Part shown: positions 54,649-63,306 of the stretch, piece after piece
Layout of the letters: every line of letters begins with the position of its first letter
Position numbering within the stretch: position 1 is the first letter of the stretch
Origin: JAHZKS01 sp047404135
GTDB lineage: Bacteria; Pseudomonadota; Alphaproteobacteria; Rickettsiales; JABSSG01
Assembly (NCBI GenBank): GCA_047404135.1
Contig: JBDOIT010000006.1
Location: 62,001 to 126,000, forward strand
Reading direction: 5' to 3'
Length of the DNA stretch: 64,000 bases
Notes under the pieces: model-generated
What the model saw: only the letters and a program-made list of their open reading frames with translations
The model's database searches: none
What the model was told of the DNA's origin: nothing
Made by a program: the position numbers and the translations under genes

Positions 54649-56133
54649 TCAATATTGAATTAAGCTCATTAGCTGCAACATATATTCATAAATTAATACA
54701 AAACATACCGTTCCAATAGAAGTAATTATAATAGCTACTGTCATACTAGAAAGAAGTTTATGCTCATACTCTATTTCTTTTTTTCTAGAAAGATGAGCGG
54801 GCTGCTTATAAACATTATATAAAATTTTAATAAAATAGTGAGCTGTCATTAAAACGCTCACCGTTAATACAGATAATACTACGTAGTTATTTCCATTAGA
54901 AAGAGCTGCGTAGTATATATAAGCCTTACTAATAAACCCCCCGAATATCGGCAACCCTATTATGGAAAGCGCAGCGATGGTAAAAATTACCATTATCAAT
55001 TTCATCTTCTTACCAAGGCCCCTAAAATCCTGTAGGTTGCTAATCTTTGAATTGCAGTAAACATAACCACTAGCAAAGAATAAAGTAATCTTACCAAATG
55101 CATGACTAACCATATGTATTGCCGCAGCTTTAAGAGCAACGGGGTAGAACATTGAAAGGGATAGTAAGCATATAGAGAGTTGGTTTATTGTTGAGTAAGC
55201 CAACAACATCTTGATCCTAGTCTGATATAAGGCAAGCAAAGAAGAAGTTATCAAAGATATCGCAGCCAATATTGTAACAATATTGGTATCACCAAAACTT
55301 AAAATATTTTCTCTTAAATAATCTAATCCAAAGGTATATACAGACATCTTGATCATAATAAATATACCAGATTTCACCACCGCAACAGCGTGCAGTACAG
55401 CACTTACAGGGAAGGATGCAACCATAGCTTCTGGAAGCCATGTATGCATAGGGACAACTGCAGATTTCGCCACTCCATAGAAGCATAGTAAAAATAAGAT
55501 GGTTAAAGTCCCGCCTGACAAGGATGAGGCTATGCCTCCTATAGCAAAGCTAGTATGGCCAATATTATTCATCAAATATAAAATGGCTGGTAAGAATAGC
55601 AAAACAGACCCTCCCATAAGGGTGTATAGGTAATATCGTGCTGCACTACGTTCTTTCTGACCACCTAAATGAGATACAAGAGGATACGTAAAAATTGTCA
55701 GCAACTCATAAAATACAAACATTGCGATCAAGTTAGGTGATATAGCTAGACCGAGAGTACAAAAAATTGATATAGATAAAAACAAATAGAACTTACTCGG
55801 TATGATCTCTTTATTCATTTTCAAATACGAGAGAGAGTATAAATTCGTGACCGACCACAAAGAGCTCACCATAAGAATAAACACCAAAGTAATAGACTCT
55901 ATATTCGCTACTGCTCCCCACAAAAGGGTAACATTTTCGAAATGCAAACCTGCGCTTATGAAATTCCTTATTAAGCATATGCTGGCTACGGAAGAAGCCA
56001 TACTTATAATAAAGATAGGGACACTCATATACCTCTTGAATCTAAAAAGAAGCAATGATAACAAGGCACAGAGCAAAGGCGTACACATTATTATATTAAT
56101 TAAACTTTCATTACTTTGATTGAAAAAACTCAT
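54649..56133 (-). CDS. Mrp antiporter subunit, NuoL/MrpA N-domain-like
   Basis: ATG 56133 is preferred over a TTG at 56142 inside the previous gene; 494 residues, about 14 membrane segments. The string PMHTWLPEAMVASFPVSAVLHAVAVVKSGIF resembles the NuoL/MrpA N-terminal half (here split: the first part is PMHTWLPEAMVASFPVSA). If so, MrpA is divided in two, with its C-terminal part at 58377-58910. MrpD is the alternative assignment. Confidence 0.78.
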   Translation of the reverse strand: MSFFNQSNESLINIIMCTPLLCALLSLLLFRFKRYMSVPIFIISMASSVASICLIRNFISAGLHFENVTLLWGAVANIESITLVFILMVSSLWSVTNLYSLSYLKMNKEIIPSKFYLFLSISIFCTLGLAISPNLIAMFVFYELLTIFTYPLVSHLGGQKERSAARYYLYTLMGGSVLLFLPAILYLMNNIGHTSFAIGGIASSLSGGTLTILFLLCFYGVAKSAVVPMHTWLPEAMVASFPVSAVLHAVAVVKSGIFIMIKMSVYTFGLDYLRENILSFGDTNIVTILAAISLITSSLLALYQTRIKMLLAYSTINQLSICLLSLSMFYPVALKAAAIHMVSHAFGKITLFFASGYVYCNSKISNLQDFRGLGKKMKLIMVIFTIAALSIIGLPIFGGFISKAYIYYAALSNGNNYVVLSVLTVSVLMTAHYFIKILYNVYKQPAHLSRKKEIEYEHKLLSSMTVAIIITSIGTVCFVLIYEYMLQLMSLIQY

Positions 56134-56138
56134 AGTAA

Positions 56139-57626
56139 TCAACTAACCAACTTATTTATAAATTCACAAAACTCTCTGAAAAACACACCACAAGAGAGAT
56201 TCACTAATGTTATAGCGCCAAGAGCAAGCATAGACAGATAGGTCGTGTGTCTAGGCAAAGTGAATTTTGCAGGACATCTTTCATGAGAATCTATTCGCCC
56301 CCTCTTATCATATAAAAAACACTCTACCACTCTCCACATATATAGCAATGACAGAAACGACGAAATCAGAACTAGAGATAGCATTAACCACATTTGCCCT
56401 TCAATTAAGCTAGTGATCAAACTAACTTTCGCAACAAAACCAACCGTAGTTGGCACCCCTACTATACTTGCTCCATTGATTATAAATAAGAATACTGCGA
56501 CAGGAATTTGGCGTTTTATGTCGTATAGCTTTGATATATAGTAACTCCCTCTGGAGAGATAAATATGAGAGGATAGTATAAACAGAGATGTTTTTGCTAG
56601 AATATTACTTATCAAAAAGATAATCGCAGATACTATCCCAGCTTTACTGCCTATACTGATCGCTATAAAAATATATCCAATTTGAGAGATACTAGAAAAT
56701 ATTAGTATCTCTCTAAGATTGTTATTAGATAGTGCTGCAGATGCACCAACCAACATTGCAAGAACCCCAAGAGTGCCTAGTATTATTGAAATATTTGTCC
56801 CTTCAACGCTAAACTGCAATCCAAATATCATAAATACCAGCTTCACCACTAGGAACATATATATCTTCGATGACGTACTGCTCAAGAAAGGCAGTATAAA
56901 AGCACTGGTAGCGCTGTAAGATTGAACAAACCAATTATGCAATGGAAATAATCCAGATTTTACCAAAAACCCCGCTAATATTAAAACGAAGCCTAATTTG
57001 ATCGACAAATGGTCTTTTAATAAAGGCAGTTTTAAAATAAAGTCACTAATGTTCAATGTTCCTGAAGCTGCATATATATAACCGATACCAACCAAGATAA
57101 GGGTAGCTGCTATAGTTCCAATAATCAGATAATAAAATGCCTCTCTAACAGAAGCCTTATTATTACTAATCGACACCAATGCATATGTTGCAATAGAAGA
57201 TATTTCAATAAATACATATAGATTAAAAAAATCATTCGTAAAAACAACTCCAGTAAAGCCAACGACAGCAATTAAAAATACAGCGCAAAACACATTTATT
57301 TTTTTTGCTTCAACCTCATTAAAGAGAATCTTCCTACCCTGTAAGAATGTTAAGAGTGCCACTAGCGAAACCAATAGAACAAAAAGACTATTAATCTTAT
57401 TTAATTTAAACTCAATGCCTATTGGTGGAATCCACCCTCCAAAATGGTAAAGAACCTCGCCATGACTCAGTACTTGGTAAAATATTATGCCTGACAAACA
57501 AAATACTGTCAGAGCGGCGAAGCTTGTAATTGAATATGCAAGGTTTTTCCTATTGCCTAATAGTAAAACTATAGAAGAAGCCACTGTAGGAAATAAAAAC
57601 TCTAACACAAGAGTAGGTTGTATCAT
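56139..57626 (-). CDS. mrpD: Mrp Na+/H+ antiporter subunit D
   Basis: 495 residues, about 14 membrane segments, proton-translocating family. GLFPLHNWFVQSYSATSAF and SSTSSKIYMFLVVK match MrpD; the second has the conserved Lys in a membrane helix. Directly after mrpC (adjacent stop and start), as in canonical mrp operons (A-B-C-D-E-F-G), though here the order is E-F-G-A(C)-B-C-D. Confidence 0.9.
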   Translation of the reverse strand: MIQPTLVLEFLFPTVASSIVLLLGNRKNLAYSITSFAALTVFCLSGIIFYQVLSHGEVLYHFGGWIPPIGIEFKLNKINSLFVLLVSLVALLTFLQGRKILFNEVEAKKINVFCAVFLIAVVGFTGVVFTNDFFNLYVFIEISSIATYALVSISNNKASVREAFYYLIIGTIAATLILVGIGYIYAASGTLNISDFILKLPLLKDHLSIKLGFVLILAGFLVKSGLFPLHNWFVQSYSATSAFILPFLSSTSSKIYMFLVVKLVFMIFGLQFSVEGTNISIILGTLGVLAMLVGASAALSNNNLREILIFSSISQIGYIFIAISIGSKAGIVSAIIFLISNILAKTSLFILSSHIYLSRGSYYISKLYDIKRQIPVAVFLFIINGASIVGVPTTVGFVAKVSLITSLIEGQMWLMLSLVLISSFLSLLYMWRVVECFLYDKRGRIDSHERCPAKFTLPRHTTYLSMLALGAITLVNLSCGVFFREFCEFINKLVS

Positions 57627-57974
57627 CTATTCATCCGCCTCATCTTCTTCTGTTTTTCCATATTCTTCACGAATTCTTATTATCAAAGCTAATCCTACAC
57701 TTAGCGTCGCAACCCCTACAACAATTGCTGTAAGCATGAGAACATGTGGCAAAGGGTTAGAAACTATTTTAGAGCATTTCTCTGTTTCAATACATTCCAT
57801 AATAGGAGCTCCCCCTCCACTAACCTTTGCTAGTGCAATAAAAAAAATAATAGACCCGGCCTGAAAAACACCTAGACCCATCAACCTCTTCAAATGATTT
57901 TTGTTTATTGCAATTCCATAAACACCCACTAGCATTATTGCGATAGACATAAAATAAGGAGCTTTTCCTATCAT
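57627..57974 (-). CDS. mrpC: Mrp antiporter subunit C (NuoK-like)
   Basis: 115 residues, three membrane segments. GVYGIAINKNHLKRLMGLGVFQAGSIIFF and MLTAIVVGVATLSVGLALIIRI fit MrpC/NuoK; given as two parts here. It overlaps mrpB by 4 bp. Confidence 0.93.
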   Translation of the reverse strand: MIGKAPYFMSIAIMLVGVYGIAINKNHLKRLMGLGVFQAGSIIFFIALAKVSGGGAPIMECIETEKCSKIVSNPLPHVLMLTAIVVGVATLSVGLALIIRIREEYGKTEEDEADE

Positions 57975-58387
57975 TTATCCCCCCTAGAATCTAACAAATA
58001 ATATCCTATGCTGAATACAGAAAACACAGTAATGCCAACGCCCCACTCTATCAATGATATTCCTAATGTTTGCTTTTCAAAAAATCTATTTTCTAGCAAC
58101 GAATAGTTCAAAAATTCTCCTCCCATCATTACAGATATAAAGCCAGTTCCACCGTATAAAGTGACTCCTAAGAAAGAAAGAATTTTCATCTTCTTCAAGC
58201 TCAAAACTTGCTCGGCTTTTTTTGACCCAGAAATTAATGCAAATAATATAAATGCAGAAGCCATAATCACTCCTGCTTGGAAACCACCACCCGGGGCGTT
58301 ATTACCATTAATCTGCACATAAAAACCCAAAGCCAAAATAAATGGGAAAATAAATCTAGATACAGTAATTAGGATTTCATTTTTCAT
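57971..58387 (-). CDS. mrpB: Mrp antiporter subunit B
   Basis: 138 residues, four membrane segments. The MnhB string GNNAPGGGFQAGVIMA lies near 28-43. It overlaps the preceding gene by 11 bp and mrpC by 4 bp, so it is tightly coupled. Confidence 0.93.
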   Translation of the reverse strand: MKNEILITVSRFIFPFILALGFYVQINGNNAPGGGFQAGVIMASAFILFALISGSKKAEQVLSLKKMKILSFLGVTLYGGTGFISVMMGGEFLNYSLLENRFFEKQTLGISLIEWGVGITVFSVFSIGYYLLDSRGDK

Positions 58388-58910
58388 TTTTTTTCTCCTG
58401 ATTCTTCTTTCCTAAAATTAATAGCAAAGAAACTCCCGCCACGAAAATCACAAGAGTTTCTCCAAAAGTATCGAACCCTCTGTAACTAGCTAGAATAGAA
58501 TTCACAATCGAAAGTAACCCTGTATCTTTACCAAAATTATCTTTATAGTATGAAACCGCACCACTATTGGCGAGTGAATCAATATCACCATACTCATGTA
58601 AACCTAAAGAATGAAATATAATAGCAATAAACAAAGTAATGCATATACCTATAGCTAAATAATCTACGCTCAATTTATCCGTATCTTTATTTGCATATTT
58701 CAAGGTAGCCAAAAGAAAGCAAGTAGTAACACATGTACCTATAGATGCCTCTGTAAGCGCAACATCTGGAGCTGCCATAATTGTATATAAGAGAACACAC
58801 AATACACTCATAGCAGTAGCAAGTATTACAGCGCTCAAAAGACTGGCGCTATGTACTAGTGCAATTGCTATACAAAGAATTAACATCATTACAAATATAT
58901 CAAGAATCAT
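58377..58910 (-). CDS. MrpA C-terminal part (DUF4040/MbhD plus MbhE-like)
   Basis: 177 residues, about five membrane segments. APDVALTEASIGTCVTTCFLL is the DUF4040/MbhD core (near 47-65), and NSILASYRGFDTFGETLVIF is the end of MrpA/MbhE (near 136-155). In Bacillus-type Mrp these parts form the C-terminus of the long MrpA; here they are a separate gene, as in Mbh-like complexes. It overlaps the mrpG gene by 4 bp. Confidence 0.88.
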   Translation of the reverse strand: MILDIFVMMLILCIAIALVHSASLLSAVILATAMSVLCVLLYTIMAAPDVALTEASIGTCVTTCFLLATLKYANKDTDKLSVDYLAIGICITLFIAIIFHSLGLHEYGDIDSLANSGAVSYYKDNFGKDTGLLSIVNSILASYRGFDTFGETLVIFVAGVSLLLILGKKNQEKKNEK

Positions 58911-59197
58911 GATCTCTTCTTACCATCTTTATGAAACTTTGCATTCGCTAAAGAATGCGTAGACGTAGGAGAAAGTAATATTATCAATATGATTAACATT
59001 GCAAGCTTCAATGACACTAAGTTCAAACCATTTATCACGATTAAACCTATAAGTACTATGGGTGCTCCACAAGATTCTGATATACCAGCAGAATGCATGA
59101 TCATGTAGGTGCTGCGCATTCTTATACAACCAAAGGCGCTGATAAGTATGAATAATACTCCAAAACCCACTATAAAAAGACCGATGTAATAACTCAC
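58907..59197 (-). CDS. mrpG: Mrp antiporter subunit G
   Basis: 96 residues, three membrane segments. GCIRMRSTYMIMHSAGISES (near 23-42) is close to the MnhG pattern of one Arg-rich loop followed by His-Ala. It overlaps mrpF by 1 bp and the next gene by 4 bp. Confidence 0.88.
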   Translation of the reverse strand: MSYYIGLFIVGFGVLFILISAFGCIRMRSTYMIMHSAGISESCGAPIVLIGLIVINGLNLVSLKLAMLIILIILLSPTSTHSLANAKFHKDGKKRS

Positions 59198-59451
59198 TAC
59201 ACTCTCCCTCTTCGAAAAAACTTTAAAAATGCCATGCTAGAGACAAACCCTAAAGAACCATATATAGCTGCTATATCCAAGAAAAAAGACTCAATACCCT
59301 CTAACACTACCATCATTGCAATCGTAACCACGATATAACAAGTTATACAATTTACTGATACAATTTTAGATATATGATCTTTTTTTACAAAAAGACACAA
59401 TACCATCAATAGCAATGCAGTAAATATTATAAAAAACAGCCCTATTATCAC
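59197..59451 (-). CDS. mrpF: Mrp antiporter subunit F
   Basis: 84 residues, three membrane segments. The closing AAIYGSLGFVSSMAFLKFF matches MrpF. It overlaps mrpE by 4 bp and mrpG by 1 bp. Confidence 0.85.
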   Translation of the reverse strand: MIIGLFFIIFTALLLMVLCLFVKKDHISKIVSVNCITCYIVVTIAMMVVLEGIESFFLDIAAIYGSLGFVSSMAFLKFFRRGRV

Positions 59452-59900
59452 TCTTCTATTTTATTAATTTTTCTCTCCATTTTCCCATCTTTGAGATCTT
59501 TATAATGCTCACTAGTAACAGAATGAACTACGAAGCTTTTATCTCTCATCTCCAATGTAATAGTACCAGGAGTCAGTGTAATAGAATTGGCATATTTTAC
59601 ATTCGATAACTGACTCATATTTGTAGAAATATTTTTAATCACTGGCTTTACGCTTTTACATAACAAAATCATTTTAGCCATTATTATCGCTGATAAAAAC
59701 ACCTCCTTCAACAGCCAGGTCAGGTACTTCATTAGTTTGAAATTTACTTTAAATCTAGATTGAGGCCTATGCCTGTAAAAAAATACCTCGTATAAAGCGC
59801 AAGATATACCAGAAAAAAACAAAGACTTCGTAATACCTCCGTAGCTAATATCGGAAAGCATAATTAAGAAAAAAACAGACACACAAAAAAAATGTTTCAT
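59448..59900 (-). CDS. mrpE: Mrp antiporter subunit E
   Basis: ATG 59900 is preferred: AAAGG is nine bases before it and the likely promoter -10 (59923-59928) lies just upstream. A GTG at 59942 would start before that promoter. 150 residues: two membrane segments, then MAKMILLCK and a cytoplasmic domain with NSITLTPGTITLEMRDKSFVVH, typical of MnhE. First gene of the nine-gene operon. Confidence 0.9.
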   Translation of the reverse strand: MKHFFCVSVFFLIMLSDISYGGITKSLFFSGISCALYEVFFYRHRPQSRFKVNFKLMKYLTWLLKEVFLSAIIMAKMILLCKSVKPVIKNISTNMSQLSNVKYANSITLTPGTITLEMRDKSFVVHSVTSEHYKDLKDGKMERKINKIEE

Positions 59901-59922
59901 AACCACAACCTTTATCCATAGA

Positions 59923-59951
59923 ATTATATGAGCAAAAATCACAAAAAGAAA
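59923..59951 (-). promoter_or_regulatory. Probable promoter of the Mrp operon
   Basis: On the minus strand, perfect -10 TATAAT (59923-59928), 17 bp spacer, weak -35 TTTCTT (59946-59951). The transcript would start near 59916, 16 bases before ATG 59900. Confidence 0.4.
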
Positions 59952-59981
59952 CTTAAACTATCCTATTTTTTGAGGTAATTA

Positions 59982-60009
59982 TTGACCTTTGCGATGTTTT
60001 TACTATGGT
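59982..60009 (+). promoter_or_regulatory. Promoter of the orphan gene at 60036
   Basis: TTGACC (59982-59987), 16 bp spacer, TATGGT (60004-60009), 26 bp before the start codon. Confidence 0.55.
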
Positions 60010-60035
60010 AGCTATAACGTTTACAAAGAAAATCT

Positions 60036-60905
60036 ATGAAAGCTTTAGAAATGCAACACAGAGTTAACTCTGTGTTCGGAATGGTACATACAGGTCACAA
60101 TTCAACAAATTTTTCTTTTAATGCAGAGCGCCCTATACGCAAATCCTCTTTCAGCTCTAAATTCTCCAATGCTAACTCAAAAGCAGGAGCTTATATAGTA
60201 GAAAACACCAAAATAATTGATAGAACTGCCAATGCTGCTTTCAATTTTCTTGGGTGGGATTTTGAAATCAAATTACATCAATATAAAGATTTACTAGTAG
60301 CATCTCATATCACAGCAGGGCTCTATGATTTCATCCATGGAGACAAATCTCCATATTCATCGCTTGGCAGCGTCGTTTATACATTAAATGAAAAAAGCGA
60401 CTTCTTCACATACATAGAGAACGTACCATTAAAATGCACAGTAGAAGGAGGGTATGCCTTGCTACGCGGATACCCAGACATACCGCTTTTATTCACCCCA
60501 TCCTCAGGTCTTGTCGGAGCTTTAATAAACTTCTCACTATGCTTTAACAGAGAAACAAATTCTGGAACATCCAAAGACCTGATAGACTCGACACTAAAGT
60601 TCACCAAAGCAATGCTACAGGCACAGAATTCTGTATTTCATGCTATTGCTAAAATGGAGAACCCATACCCCATATTAGAAGATATTTACCAAACTGGCAA
60701 TTTCTTAGGTGAGTTAAAAGAATTGTGGGAGAATAATGATCCGGCACTTGCCTCCCGAACATTAGCATACACAAAAGCATCTTGGAATTTATACGACATC
60801 CATTCTTACTTCAATACTGCACCAGAGGACAATCATGCCAACACCTGCTCTCATGCTGACGAAAAAGGATATGTTGGTGAAATAGAAAATGTTAATGACG
60901 CATAA
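60036..60905 (+). CDS. Orphan hypothetical protein
   Basis: Not recognised. 289 residues, no signal peptide, no clear membrane segment. Ser/Asn-rich N-terminus (about 1-60), then a mostly helical body with a hydrophobic patch near 165-180 (DIPLLFTPSSGLVGALINFS), and an acidic end. It stands alone between the Mrp operon and tRNA-Asp with its own promoter. Together with the gene at 7447 it is one of few genes here without a family, so it may be lineage-specific or an effector; neither is shown. Confidence 0.7.
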   Translation: MKALEMQHRVNSVFGMVHTGHNSTNFSFNAERPIRKSSFSSKFSNANSKAGAYIVENTKIIDRTANAAFNFLGWDFEIKLHQYKDLLVASHITAGLYDFIHGDKSPYSSLGSVVYTLNEKSDFFTYIENVPLKCTVEGGYALLRGYPDIPLLFTPSSGLVGALINFSLCFNRETNSGTSKDLIDSTLKFTKAMLQAQNSVFHAIAKMENPYPILEDIYQTGNFLGELKELWENNDPALASRTLAYTKASWNLYDIHSYFNTAPEDNHANTCSHADEKGYVGEIENVNDA

Positions 60906-61160
60906 CTCTATTTCATAGAATGGTATTGCTTCACAACCACTCTGAGTGATCCACTTGCATAGATACAAGCAGTTTTTTGAGAAATGATATAGTAATCTCC
61001 TGACATTTACACTTCTCCTATTTTCTTCAATATCATAACCATTATCTCAGTTCCTACAGTCTTTTCTAAATTGGAGTTATGAAACAAACCGTCATAGAGT
61101 TATAAAACTGCTTTACTTATTGTGATAAATACTATAAATATTTGTCCATTGTTACATTCC
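60906..61160. other. Intergenic region before tRNA-Asp
   Basis: 255 bp with no gene seen. A weak hairpin (CTTG/CAAG) followed by T6 near 60965-60980 could end the orphan transcript. The tRNA promoter lies at 61112-61138. Confidence 0.35.
61112..61138 (+). promoter_or_regulatory. Possible tRNA-Asp promoter
   Basis: TTTACT (61112-61117), 15 bp spacer, TATAAA (61133-61138), 22 bp before the tRNA. The spacer is short, so this is tentative. Confidence 0.35.
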
Positions 61161-61238
61161 GGGGGTGTAGCTCAGTCTGGTTAGAGCGCCTGCCTGTCAC
61201 GCAGGAGGTCGCGGGTTCAAGTCCCGTCACTCCCGCCA
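61161..61238 (+). tRNA. tRNA-Asp (GUC)
   Basis: Full cloverleaf: acceptor GGGGGTG pairs with CACTCCC (one G-U), anticodon stem CCTGC/GCAGG around the loop CTGTCAC with anticodon GTC, T-arm GCGGG TTCAAGT CCCGT, discriminator G and encoded CCA (61236-61238). It is the only tRNA in the window. Confidence 0.97.
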
Positions 61239-61254
61239 TTTACGGAATATTGAT

Positions 61255-63306
61255 ATGAGCGCAAATCCGCCAATCGCAAAAAAAATTCCTTATCAATACA
61301 AAGTACACAATAATACCATCACAGACAATTACCATTGGCTAAGAGATTTTGATTGGCCTAAAGTTAGCAAAGAAGATGTGCTTGAATACCTAAAAGCAGA
61401 AAATGCCCATGCAGCACATTTCTTTGATCCCAAGAAAAACCTAATAGATAATATATATAAAGATCTCATAGGAAGAATAAAATTAGATGACATCTCTACC
61501 CCTATGAGAGATAAAAACTACTACTATTATAGCATCACAAAAGAAAAGCTAGATTATTCTATATTTGCAAGAAAAACTAAAGATGGCAAAGAAGAGATAC
61601 TTCTAGATAAGAACGAAGAAGCCAAAGGCGAGAAATATTATAGAGTAGGCACAGTATCAATAAGCCCCAATGAAAATCTTATGGCTTACTCAACCGACAC
61701 TTCTGGTGATGAGCGTTTTAAATTAAAGATCAAAGATCTAAAAACAAATCATTTTCTACATGATGAACTGGAAAATATTATGGGAGAGGCTGTGTGGCAC
61801 GAAACCGGAGAAGGTTTATACTATACAAAGCTAGATGATAAATGGCGCCCAAATACCCTATACTACCACAAGCTAGGCACTGACCAGAAAGATGATATTC
61901 TTTTATACAAAGAGGAAGATCATGTCTTCCGCATCGGCATAGGAAAAACAACTGACAGAGAATATATAATTCTTGGCGTATCAAGTAGCACCACCAGCGA
62001 AGTCAGGTACATAAAATCTGATGACCTCACACATAAAGTGCACCTATTCATACCAAGAAAAGATGAGCATTTATGTTCAGTCGATCACATGCATGGTGAG
62101 TTCTACATCGAAACAAATGATAAAGGGAAAAATTTCAGATTAGTTAGAACTAAGAATCACAAAAATTTTGACGACTTGGAAGAACTGGTGCCACATCAAG
62201 ATGATGTCTATTTAACAAGTTACTATTTATATGAAAAACATATTGTCACTCAAGCAAAGAAAGATGGCCTTCCTAAGATCACTGTCCAAGATTACAAAAT
62301 GAATAACAAGGATGTACTAGAATTCCCTGAGACGACCTATACTGCCGGAGTATCCTACTCATGCCATGATGACGATGGAATGTTTGTTGGGTACACATCC
62401 ATGACATCTCCGGGTACGATGTTTAAATATGATTTCAAAACCAAAGATCTCAATATAATAAAAATACAAGAGATACCTTCTGGATATGATAAATCTGAAT
62501 ATCATTCCGAAAGAGTATTAGCTTTCTCTCGTGAAGAAGGAACCAAAATACCTGTATCTCTAGTATACAAAAAATCTCTCTTTAAAAAAGATGGGAGCAA
62601 CCCTCTATTCTTATATGGATATGGATCATATGGACATGCGGTACCTCCTTCTTTTAACTCCAACTCTCTATCCCTCCTAGATGAAGGCTTTATATATGCA
62701 GTTGCGCATATTAGGGGGGGCGATGATTTAGGATTTCATTGGTATGAAGATGCAAAATTCTTGAATAAAAAAAGAACTTTCAATGACTTCATAGACACAG
62801 CAAAGCATCTTTCTAAAGAAAACTACACATCTGAAGGAAATATAGTCATCTCAGGAGGAAGCGCAGGAGGCATGCTGATGGGTGTAGCACTGAACGAAGC
62901 CCCTGAGTTATTCAAAGCAGCAATAGCAGATGTTCCTTTCGTAGATGTATTAAATACGATGCTTGATCATACATTGCCGCTAACACCAGGGGAATTCAAA
63001 GAATGGGGAAACCCACAGGAGAAAGATTATTTTGACTATATCAAATCTTACTCACCATACGAAAATGTAAAAGAGCAACGTTACCCAGCTTTATATATTT
63101 TAGGTGGACTAAATGACCCAAGAGTAGCTTACTGGGAGCCAGCAAAATGGGCAGCAAAGCTAAGGGATTTCAAAACCGACTCTAATGTTATTATCTTTGA
63201 AACTAACATGGATACAGGTCACGGTGGAAAATCAGGAAGATTCGAAGCTTATAAAGAATTAGCCAAAAAATATGCCTTCATTCTTAGAGTCTTCAATAAA
63301 GCCTAG
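61255..63306 (+). CDS. ptrB: Oligopeptidase B / prolyl oligopeptidase family (S9A)
   Basis: Cytoplasmic serine peptidase that trims peptides after basic residues (oligopeptidase B) or proline. 683 residues: N-terminal beta-propeller (about 70-415), then the alpha/beta hydrolase with YGYGSYG at 454-460, nucleophile Ser536 in GGSAGG, Asp621 (LNDPRV) and His656 (TGHGG). All three triad residues are present. It starts 16 bp after the tRNA and overlaps the convergent EamA gene by 4 bp. It could help to use imported host peptides. Confidence 0.94.
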   Translation: MSANPPIAKKIPYQYKVHNNTITDNYHWLRDFDWPKVSKEDVLEYLKAENAHAAHFFDPKKNLIDNIYKDLIGRIKLDDISTPMRDKNYYYYSITKEKLDYSIFARKTKDGKEEILLDKNEEAKGEKYYRVGTVSISPNENLMAYSTDTSGDERFKLKIKDLKTNHFLHDELENIMGEAVWHETGEGLYYTKLDDKWRPNTLYYHKLGTDQKDDILLYKEEDHVFRIGIGKTTDREYIILGVSSSTTSEVRYIKSDDLTHKVHLFIPRKDEHLCSVDHMHGEFYIETNDKGKNFRLVRTKNHKNFDDLEELVPHQDDVYLTSYYLYEKHIVTQAKKDGLPKITVQDYKMNNKDVLEFPETTYTAGVSYSCHDDDGMFVGYTSMTSPGTMFKYDFKTKDLNIIKIQEIPSGYDKSEYHSERVLAFSREEGTKIPVSLVYKKSLFKKDGSNPLFLYGYGSYGHAVPPSFNSNSLSLLDEGFIYAVAHIRGGDDLGFHWYEDAKFLNKKRTFNDFIDTAKHLSKENYTSEGNIVISGGSAGGMLMGVALNEAPELFKAAIADVPFVDVLNTMLDHTLPLTPGEFKEWGNPQEKDYFDYIKSYSPYENVKEQRYPALYILGGLNDPRVAYWEPAKWAAKLRDFKTDSNVIIFETNMDTGHGGKSGRFEAYKELAKKYAFILRVFNKA

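Noticed and set aside
59942..59942. Start of mrpE at GTG 59942
   Set aside because: ATG 59900 has a Shine-Dalgarno and lies downstream of a perfect -10 box.
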